Of a stretch of 64,000 nucleotides of DNA, positions 58,506-64,000 are shown piece by piece (within the stretch, counting starts at the first letter, position 1; the number at the start of each line of letters is the position of its first letter). The stretch is from SIG607 sp045605385 (lineage in GTDB: Bacteria; Bacillota; Clostridia; Oscillospirales; Acutalibacteraceae), in the NCBI GenBank assembly GCA_045605385.1, contig JAZUPW010000002.1:11805-75804 (forward strand), written 5' to 3'. The position numbers were made by a program, and so were the translations under genes. Under the pieces are notes generated by a model, which saw only the letters and a list, made by a program, of their open reading frames with translations, searched no databases and had not been told where the DNA came from.

Positions 58506-59620
58506 AAAATAATATTTTAATTGAATATTATCCCCAAGATACTAATAAATTTTGGTTCAAAATAAAAAAGCACATTGTTAAAATTCCTGATAATGTGATA
58601 GAAATTGCTGATAGAGCATTTGAAAAATGCATGGATATAAAAGCTGTTATTATACCTAAATCCGTAAAAAGAATAGGGGCCTATGCTTTTCATAATTCTC
58701 ATATAGAAACGCTTATAATTGAGGATGGCGTAGAGGTGATTGAAGAACGAGCATTTGCTTCTTGTAAGTTTCTATCAAATATATATTTAGGATCAAGTAT
58801 TAAAATATTAAAAAAAGGTGCATTTCAGTGGTGTGCTAATATTTCAACTATTCTATTGCCAAAAAATACAGAAGAACTATATGATGAGGTTTTTGAGAGC
58901 AGTAACTTTTTATTAAGTGTTTATATGCATCGAAAACTTGAATATTATGGTGTTCAAGCCTTGCCACCATTTCATTATTTGCCTTTGAACGGAATCTTCA
59001 CATTAAAAGAAAGTTTTGCAGAGATGTATGCAACTGAAATGTGTAAAAAAAGCACAATAATAAGTGATGAAGATTTTGAAAATGTTAGAGAAGCGATTTA
59101 CAATCACTGTATAGCTTCTCTTGATGTTAATTTGACGCGTAGGCAAATTAATTTAATGCTATTTAAGGCAGATGATCTTTATCTTGATGATGAAGAAGAT
59201 ATAAAATCTATTACACAATATAAAATTTTACTTGTTAAGAATGATGGTGAAGCTTTAGTATCAGAAGGTTTGTCGGAATTGCTTCTTGGTAATATGAATT
59301 TGAATTCAGTAGAAACGACATCCCAACTGCACGAAAAATTGCTTTATCAGATATGCGGATGTGAATTAGATGAATGGGAATGTTTGCTTGAAGATGATAG
59401 TGAAATTTTTCATTCCATTGAAGAAATACAATTTTTGAATGAAGTTTCTAAGATTAAGAATTTAAATGATATTGCATATATAGAAATGCACGCGTATACA
59501 TATTCTAATTGTCAAGATTATAATATGAGATTTGATTGGGATTCAAAATTGTATTTAAACGAACAAGTTTTAAAATATGATTTTAATCAAAGAAAATATT
59601 TAATAAAAAAATGGATCTGA
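58481..59620 (+). CDS. LRR_5 (BspA-type) leucine-rich repeat protein
   Basis: A 379-residue protein without a signal peptide. Residues ~30-165 hold about five LRR_5 repeats (IPDNVIEIADRAFEKC, IPKSVKRIGAYAFHNS, IEDGVEVIEERAFASC, LGSSIKILKKGAFQWC and following). The rest is unassigned and acidic. Most BspA-type repeats sit on the surface, but absence of a signal peptide here argues for a cytoplasmic role, perhaps binding a protein or phage component. It is the last gene of the five-gene set, overlapping the BRCT gene. Confidence 0.7.
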   Translation: MENKLFRIENNILIEYYPQDTNKFWFKIKKHIVKIPDNVIEIADRAFEKCMDIKAVIIPKSVKRIGAYAFHNSHIETLIIEDGVEVIEERAFASCKFLSNIYLGSSIKILKKGAFQWCANISTILLPKNTEELYDEVFESSNFLLSVYMHRKLEYYGVQALPPFHYLPLNGIFTLKESFAEMYATEMCKKSTIISDEDFENVREAIYNHCIASLDVNLTRRQINLMLFKADDLYLDDEEDIKSITQYKILLVKNDGEALVSEGLSELLLGNMNLNSVETTSQLHEKLLYQICGCELDEWECLLEDDSEIFHSIEEIQFLNEVSKIKNLNDIAYIEMHAYTYSNCQDYNMRFDWDSKLYLNEQVLKYDFNQRKYLIKKWI

Positions 59621-59749
59621 TGTTTTGAACATTGGTAATTTAAAACATGAAAATAAAACTATATAACGGATTTAATTAACAAATTGGAAGGAAAGTAGAA
59701 TACAATTTATTGCAGAATAAAATTTAATATTGTCTACATATAAAACAAC

Positions 59750-59805
59750 TACCCATACATATCACGCCGAAGTGCTCGGCTTAGGTGTGTATGGGTATTT
59801 TTATT
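59750..59805 (+). terminator. Strong hairpin ahead of the zinc-ribbon gene
   Basis: TACCCATACA (59750-59759) pairs with TGTATGGGTA (59788-59797), and an inner GCCGA / TCGGC stem (59766-59780) follows the same axis. TTTTTATTT follows, so it is either a terminator of the LRR gene transcript or a leader attenuator for the next gene, which has GGAGG right after it. Confidence 0.65.
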
Positions 59806-59820
59806 TCCGGAGGTATTAAA

Positions 59821-60021
59821 ATGAAGAAAAGAAAAAGATGTACAATGTGCGGAAAAAGATTTGAATTGCACGACAAGTTTGCCGATTTATGCTTTGAAAA
59901 GCAAATCGGCTATGGTTCGGTTTATGACAGTGAACGGCTACAACTTAATTTGTGTTGTGAATGCTTTGACCGATTGGCTGATATACTTAACTTTATTTGC
60001 AAAGAGAACATATTTCAGTAA
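59821..60021 (+). CDS. Small zinc-ribbon-like protein
   Basis: A 66-residue protein with CTMC near the N terminus (MKKRKRCTMCGKRFELHDKFADLC) and CCEC near the C terminus (LNLCCECFDRL), enough for one zinc ribbon. Its role is unknown; such proteins are common on conjugative and integrative elements in Clostridia. The ribosome site GGAGG precedes it. A GC-rich hairpin (60031-60054) follows. Confidence 0.65.
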   Translation: MKKRKRCTMCGKRFELHDKFADLCFEKQIGYGSVYDSERLQLNLCCECFDRLADILNFICKENIFQ

Positions 60022-60030
60022 ATTACAAAT

Positions 60031-60054
60031 GGCGGAGAGGGTGACCTCTCCGCC
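60031..60054 (+). terminator. Hairpin after the zinc-ribbon gene
   Basis: GGCGGAGAGG pairs perfectly with CCTCTCCGCC around GTGA, followed by TTAACTTTT. Confidence 0.65.
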
Positions 60055-60084
60055 TTAACTTTTACCACAAAGCTGAATGCGGGT

Positions 60085-60390
60085 TTATCTATATATTAGT
60101 TCGTTATTTACGATTTCGGTGACGCGCTCTAGGATGTTATTCATTCTGCCAACCAACTCCAGTTTGATTTCTGCTTTAAATTTTTGTTATGGCAAATTAA
60201 TTCAAGCTTTGTTGTATGTGAGTTTGGGAAGCAGTAGTTCATTTCTATAAACGCCATACATGACACATACGGAGAGCCAAGAGTATAATATTTTAAACGC
60301 TGCTTTTTCGTTGATATTAAGCTGTGTTTTTCTATTTTCGCTCAAAAAAGTATTCCAATAACGCAAATATTCGCTGCTTTTTATGTTTTT
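60085..60390 (-). pseudogene. Decayed ORF with two in-frame stops
   Basis: On the minus strand one frame runs from an upstream stop at 60391-60393 to TAA at 60085-60087. It is broken by TGA (just after ...LTYNKA) and TAA (four codons later). Sequence such as NEKAAFKILYSWLSVCVMYGVYRNELLLPKL and AEIKLELVGRMNNILERVTEIVNNEL looks coding, but it has no start codon or ribosome site. I cannot name the parent family. The other side of this 60022-60499 gap is AT-rich with nothing else readable. Confidence 0.35.
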
Positions 60391-60447
60391 TCACCTTAAT
60401 TAATGTTTTCTTGAAAGTCGTATATAACCTTTTTTACATTTTTAGCA

Positions 60448-60480
60448 AAGAGTCGCGGAGGTCGCGGCTCTTATTTTTTT
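60448..60480 (+). promoter_or_regulatory. Leader hairpin of the small XRE gene
   Basis: AAGAGtCGCG pairs with CGCGgCTCTT (60448-60472, one G-T wobble) and a T-run follows. Lying 20 bases before the ATG, it could be an attenuator for the XRE gene. Confidence 0.5.
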
Positions 60481-60499
60481 GTGTAAAAGAGGTATTTGT

Positions 60500-60733
60500 A
60501 TGTTAGACAGAACAGAGTATGAAAATTTTTGGTACGCGTTCCAGAAAAGGTTGGACAAACTCTTGGCTGAGCGCAATATGACCTACCGAGGATTAAGTAT
60601 TGAACTTGGCAAATCTCCGGGATATATCTACGATATTGTCAACCGAAGGATTGATCCATCAGTTATAGCATTATTTGAAATTGCGGCATATTTCAACTGC
60701 TCAATATGGGATTTTTTAGATATTACCAAGTAA
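60500..60733 (+). CDS. XRE-family DNA-binding protein
   Basis: A 77-residue regulator consisting of one helix-turn-helix: LAERNMTYRGLSIELGKSPGYIYDIVNRRIDPSVIALFEIAAYF. The ATG at 60500 follows AAAGAGG; the longer frame runs back into the leader hairpin T-run. It sits between the accessory protein genes and the long non-coding stretch, as many element regulators do. Confidence 0.8.
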   Translation: MLDRTEYENFWYAFQKRLDKLLAERNMTYRGLSIELGKSPGYIYDIVNRRIDPSVIALFEIAAYFNCSIWDFLDITK

Positions 60734-60830
60734 AAACTTCGGGGCGTTGTTTGTCAAACAACACATCAGGCAAATCTATTGACGGTAAAAAAATCACGTG
60801 TTAAACTGACTATGCTATTTTTAAAATAAA

Positions 60831-60986
60831 GCAGGAGTGTATTCAAAAGATAACGAAAAATGCAATGTTCCAAAAGGGTTAATTGCGCTTGTTTGTTATG
60901 CTTAGCTCCCTGCGTATAGGGCAAAGGCAAAAGGACTGCAAGTTAGCACTTAACCTTGAGGGTTAGGTGCTTTTTTGTTATCTTTT
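60831..60986 (+). ncRNA. Candidate structured leader or small RNA with intrinsic terminator
   Basis: AAAAGATAAC (60845-60854) and GTTATCTTTT (60977-60986) pair perfectly and enclose about 120 nt. GCAGGAG (from about 60831) can pair with CTCCCTGC (60906-60913). Near the 3' end a terminator has arms GCACTTAACC / GGTTAGGTGC (60946-60970) and six T. The outer pairing would use the T-run and thus compete with termination. No protein frame is likely. Confidence 0.45.
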
Positions 60987-61058
60987 TGCCTTCTTTTATG
61001 TTTTGTTCTCCGCTAAGTGACGGGTTCAAAATAAACGCATAAAGGAAGGTGGTTCAAA

Positions 61059-61845
61059 ATGATTGTATTTGACATGGGAAGTCAGTTGCACCAAAGGCTT
61101 GGTGCCGAGTACAGCAGTCTGAAATCTGCGACAGGCTGTAAATCACTTGCAGAAAACCTTTAAAGTCGGGTTAGACTTTATCAGCTGATGCTCTAAGGCT
61201 GATTATCCGTAGGACCAAAGAACGGGAAATACGGAACTAAAGAGCTATCACTGTTACGGCAACGGACAGAGTGATATATGGAAGATAGGCGACACATTTT
61301 TAATCGACCTATTACGTTGCCTAGGTTTATGATTTCCGCAAAAAATTAGAACCCACTTTCACGCGGTGGTCTGAAGAAGGTAAGTAGGAAAAGTCGTGAT
61401 ATACAAAGCCCTTCACAAAGGCAATGTGAATTAAAATGTGCGGATAGCAGATCCGTTACGAAACGAGGATTGTTTGACTGCAAACCTGCGCACACGGCGG
61501 ACCGGATGGTACAGTGTGACAAAACCACTAGTGCACAGTGGGCGAAAGAAGCGAAGTGCAATATACAGAACTGCTTTCACTTATGGCGATCTGTGAACGA
61601 AAATAAGTGCGTAGCCTGCATAGACGAAACGGACATCAGCTTCGATTGCAGAAAATGCTTGTATCAGCAAAGACGGATTTCTGACAATTTTCCGTTTTAG
61701 ATCCGAATGTTTTAGGTAGCTTTTAATCGTTTGAAAAGCCCTGCCGGACAATCTGTGGTTGAGGGATTGCATATTGACCGTTCGATGAATGGGACTATAT
61801 TCGGCATTGTGCAGTAATTTATTTACACTCTTGTTTCAAGAGAAC
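61059..61845 (+). ncRNA. Candidate large structured non-coding RNA (about 790 nt)
   Basis: No long frame exists on either strand, yet base composition is less AT-rich than nearby intergenic DNA and the stretch is full of short hairpins: 61088-61105, 61161-61180, 61180-61203, 61207-61234, 61246-61276, 61286-61323, 61441-61455, 61526-61540, 61578-61609, 61729-61740 region, 61747-61768 region and 61828-61842. GAAA-type loops and unpaired A-rich junctions recur (CGAAA, GGGAAAT, GCGAAAG). Size, ornate character and place on an integrase-bearing element resemble the large RNA classes ROOL and GOLLD. A 34-codon frame with a ribosome site (61059-61163) opens the region and may be chance. Strand and ends are uncertain. 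Confidence 0.5.
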
Positions 61846-61848
61846 GCA

Positions 61849-61921
61849 CATAAGGAACCTCATTATTTTTCTATTTAATTTTCTGTGTTGGGTACGAGGT
61901 TCCGTTGTACTCACCCTTATG
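61849..61921 (+). promoter_or_regulatory. Mutually exclusive hairpins after the RNA region
   Basis: GGAACCTC (61854-61861) pairs with GAGGTTCC (61896-61903). Overlapping CATAAGG (61849-61855) pairs with CCTTATG (61915-61921). Bases shared by the left arms allow extension or competition, as in an attenuator or recombination site. Confidence 0.4.
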
Positions 61922-62008
61922 GGAACAATTTAATAATGATACTAATTTTGATATGCTTTTCAATTAAAATGACTGTCTTTGAGGAATGATGATGACTCTC
62001 TTTTATGG

Positions 62009-62059
62009 GAGTGCAACAGTTTCTTTAGGACTGAAGGTCATAAAGAAACTGTTGCACTC
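62009..62059. repeat. Perfect 19-bp hairpin
   Basis: GAGTGCAACAGTTTCTTTA (62009-62027) and its exact complement (62041-62059) surround a 13-base loop. No T-run follows, so it is not a terminator. It may be a recombinase, relaxase or RNA-processing site. Confidence 0.75.
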
Positions 62060-62076
62060 GGATTCGAGTGGAGCCT

Positions 62077-62171
62077 GTTGTCAAGGCGCTAAAACAAAAC
62101 AGTATAAAAGAATCAAAAAGAAACATTACCTGAATACCAATGGGATAACTATATCTATACGCCTTGACAAC
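62077..62171. repeat. 12-bp inverted repeat 95 bp long
   Basis: GTTGTCAAGGCG (62077-62088) and CGCCTTGACAAC (62160-62171) are perfect inverted copies separated by 71 AT-rich bases. Lying some 380 bases before the integrase start, they could be arm-type or excision-protein binding sites. Confidence 0.6.
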
Positions 62172-62331
62172 GTCATTTTTCGATGATGAATGATTTACAT
62201 TTTGAAATTATTTTTTAAGAGTAATTCAAGAATAGTTTTAGGTTTTTTCACGCCTGCGGCTAACCTCTAAACATATAATAACTTTCGTTTTTTGATGACG
62301 ACGGAAAAGATGACTATCGTTTTTGTAAGCC

Positions 62332-62372
62332 GGCTCACATAGGCTGTGAATCGGCCTATGTGAGCCAAAATT
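62332..62372 (+). terminator. Strong terminator before the integrase gene
   Basis: GGCTCACATAGGC (62332-62344) pairs perfectly with GCCTATGTGAGCC (62354-62366), followed by AAAATTTTTT. It would separate the RNA region from the integrase. Confidence 0.75.
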
Positions 62373-62550
62373 TTTTGAGTAATAATTTTCGTCAATAAAT
62401 TTTGAGGTTAAGAAGATACATAACAAATTAAATTTTCGTACACAAATTTTATTCCCCTATAAAAGCTGTGAACGAAATTTTAGATACAGGTGCAAGGTTT
62501 TGGGAGAGCAAATCTGTGTACCAAAAATTTTTGAAGAAAGGAGATAAGTC

Positions 62551-63501
62551 ATGGCTGATAAGAAAAGAACAAACGAAGATCAAATATTTGATCAACTGAA
62601 TAAGGCGTACAAGCGTAATAATACCAAGAGCTTTGTGACTCAGAACGACTATTATAAATATGCCAAGATAATGGGAAGCTTTTATGCGAAAAATTTTAAC
62701 GGTCAGAAGTTCGTTAATATTTCGGGTAAACACCTTCGTGCATACGTTGAAGATATGAAGCAAAAAGGTCTTGCACCCACAACTATGAGAGCAAGACTGT
62801 CGGGCATACGCTTTTATTATGAGATTATGGGCGGCAAGAACCGTCTGCCTGATAACGAATCCTTAGGATTGGATAAGCGCAGACTCGGTAAAGAAGACAG
62901 AGCGTGGCTAAAGGAAGAGATTGCCGGCGGATTGGTACTCGCCGAAAAACACGGCAGAATGGATGTGTATTACAGCATTAAACTTGGCGCAACCTTTGGT
63001 CTTAGACGTATTGAGTGCTGCCGCATTCGACTTGACTGTATAGAACGTGCCTTGCGCTACGATGAACTTACCGTTAAAGGCAAAGGCGGTCAGCGCCGTG
63101 CAATACCCGTTGTGACGAAAGAGCAAAAGGAACTGCTATTAGAATTATACAACTTTGCGAAGAAAAACAAGTTGCAGTCAATGGAGTATATTATTAGTCC
63201 CAATGGTAAAGGCGGCGTTAAGCACGAAAAGGAATCGTTGGAAAATTGGATGACTGCCCACAGAGATAAGTTTACGGTACAAAACCGCACCGAGCAGACA
63301 AAGCCCGGCGAAAAGCCGAAAAAAGATGTTTTAACTTGGCACGGACTTCGTTATTATTACGCACAGAATGAATTTAAGAGACTGAAAGATAACGGCTTTT
63401 ATAAGCCGAAACACAAGACCAGCGAAGCACTTGGTCATCACAGACCGGATATTACGAACACCTATCTTGCAGAAAAGCCTGTAAGAAAGCGCAAACAATA
63501 A
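62551..63501 (+). CDS. Tyrosine recombinase / integrase
   Basis: A 316-residue phage-type integrase. The N-terminal SAM-like arm (about 20-95) is followed by a catalytic domain with R152 (FGLRRIE), H264-x-x-R267 (WHGLRYY), H296 or H297 in LGHHRPD, and the nucleophile Y305 (NTYLAEK). All key residues are present, so it should be active. AAAGGAG precedes the ATG. It would integrate or excise the element containing the genes to its left; the attachment sites are not visible in this window with certainty. Confidence 0.92.
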   Translation: MADKKRTNEDQIFDQLNKAYKRNNTKSFVTQNDYYKYAKIMGSFYAKNFNGQKFVNISGKHLRAYVEDMKQKGLAPTTMRARLSGIRFYYEIMGGKNRLPDNESLGLDKRRLGKEDRAWLKEEIAGGLVLAEKHGRMDVYYSIKLGATFGLRRIECCRIRLDCIERALRYDELTVKGKGGQRRAIPVVTKEQKELLLELYNFAKKNKLQSMEYIISPNGKGGVKHEKESLENWMTAHRDKFTVQNRTEQTKPGEKPKKDVLTWHGLRYYYAQNEFKRLKDNGFYKPKHKTSEALGHHRPDITNTYLAEKPVRKRKQ

Positions 63502-63543
63502 CGTTGAGTATTCATAGATGAAGGAGCTATTTAATTTATATAC

Positions 63544-63610
63544 GAAAATCTTTGATTTTCATTTGTAATGGGAAGTATAGGTCAGGCGCCATCTCTCCAC
63601 GATGCCTGAC
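63544..63610. repeat. Small hairpins downstream of the integrase
   Basis: GAAAATC-ttt-GATTTTC (63544-63560) and GTCAGGC / GCCTGAC (63581-63610) lie between the integrase gene and the next small gene. They could be a weak terminator and a protein-binding site. The rest of 63502-63715 shows nothing else. Confidence 0.4.
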
Positions 63611-63715
63611 AGATAAGATAAGAATTCTAACAAAGCGCGTTTTGGCATAGAGGACAAGACGCAAATCATATTTTAATAAAAGAAAAATAGTCGCAAAAGG
63701 AAGGAGACGGACTGC

Positions 63716-63883
63716 ATGATAAGTTACGTTGCACAGACATGGGAGGAGAAAATCGGCAACAAAATCGTGTCGATTACGAATTTAACCCCTCAATTTTCTG
63801 TGGACGAAAAAAGAGATGTAAAGCTACAAATAGAAGCAAAATTATATGATGTTTTTTGCAAATATATGTCCTGTAAACCTTGA
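63716..63883 (+). CDS. Small protein associated with a serine recombinase
   Basis: A 55-residue protein (start MISYVAQTWEEKIGNKIVSITNL, end FCKYMSCKP). Small proteins of similar length and opening often lie just ahead of large serine recombinases on clostridial transposable elements; function unknown. AAGGAAGGAG lies 9-10 bases upstream of the ATG. Confidence 0.6.
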   Translation: MISYVAQTWEEKIGNKIVSITNLTPQFSVDEKRDVKLQIEAKLYDVFCKYMSCKP

Positions 63884-63955
63884 AGAAAAAGGGCTGTTAT
63901 GGTATAATATATATGTCAGCAGCTCCGCTTCTTTTTGCGAAGAAGGGAGTAAAAA

Positions 63956-64000
63956 TTGAATCTTTTTGACGCAATTTATGCAAGACAATCGGTTGACAGG
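63956..64000 (+). CDS. Large serine recombinase, N-terminal start (runs off right edge)
   Basis: Only 15 codons are visible. From TTG 63956, behind GGGAG, the frame reads MNLFDAIYARQSVDR. Y-x-R-x-S with S12 is the catalytic opening of serine recombinases, so the gene should encode a resolvase/invertase-fold recombinase of transposons or integrative elements. The remaining domains lie outside the window. Confidence 0.75.
   Translation, partial: MNLFDAIYARQSVDR

Noticed and set aside
61059..61163. 34-codon frame with ribosome site, beginning MIVFDMGSQL
   Set aside because: It overlaps the first predicted hairpin of the RNA region and has no recognisable similarity. It could be a real leader peptide, but evidence is too thin to list as a gene.
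61059..61845. Group I or group II intron
   Set aside because: No GUGYG start, no domain V-like hairpin and no intron-encoded protein were recognised.

Overview
The window looks like the chromosome of an anaerobic, low-GC, spore-forming Clostridia-type Firmicute. Evidence is spoIIID behind a sigma-E-like promoter, the spore-coat operon cotJABC, a PyrR-attenuated pyr operon with the NAD-linked PyrD/PyrK enzyme, strong AGGAGG-type ribosome binding sites with several TTG/GTG starts, and sigma-A promoters close to TTGACA-17-TATAAT. No rRNA genes are present, so I do not name a genus.

Positions 1-14750 hold core metabolism: a partial argC, a flavin reductase, an ABC exporter, then a long minus-strand pyrimidine operon (pyrC-carB-pyrK-pyrD-pyrF-DUF4349 lipoprotein-pyrE-pyrB-cysK). 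It is driven by a consensus promoter and a PyrR-type attenuator lying between pyrR and pyrC. carA is absent from the cluster. PyrB carries a C-terminal Cys4 zinc domain like that of PyrI.

Positions 14850-24300 concern sugars. An oxidoreductase-nagA-nagB operon and a separately promoted fuculose-phosphate aldolase gene form a catabolic unit next to a divergent AraC regulator with repeated operator-like sites. manC-fcl-gmd then make GDP-mannose and GDP-L-fucose, with a second AraC regulator divergent from them. Positions 24290-31850 hold an unknown membrane protein, a TAXI-type TRAP transporter pair, tRNA-Arg(ACG), an array of short hairpins, a DUF3048 lipoprotein and a membrane-anchored XRE regulator. 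Positions 32000-37830 hold a MarR-controlled pair of half-ABC exporters and pckA.

Positions 37850-46420 mix sporulation and housekeeping: a small RNA candidate, XRE and SLOG genes, a Fic protein, spoIIID, a YfcE-type phosphodiesterase, three small co-oriented genes, a DUF4358 lipoprotein, an LCP cell-wall ligase, rsmI and cotJABC.

From about 46440 to the right edge the content is accessory: a second Fic module with a partner gene, AbiH facing a membrane-anchored HerA-like ATPase, sbcDC, a five-gene cluster (PD-(D/E)XK nuclease, two small genes, a BRCT protein, an LRR_5 protein), a zinc-ribbon protein, a decayed ORF and an XRE gene. Next comes a stretch of about 1.8 kb (60734-62550) without convincing protein genes but with many hairpins, including a candidate large structured RNA of about 790 nt. 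A tyrosine integrase, a small protein and the start of a serine recombinase complete the region, which reads as an integrated mobile island. The RNA region is the most interesting part of the window, followed by the BRCT/nuclease cluster, the AbiH-HerA pair and the hairpin array at 29138-29328. All assignments are by reading; no database search or folding was run.
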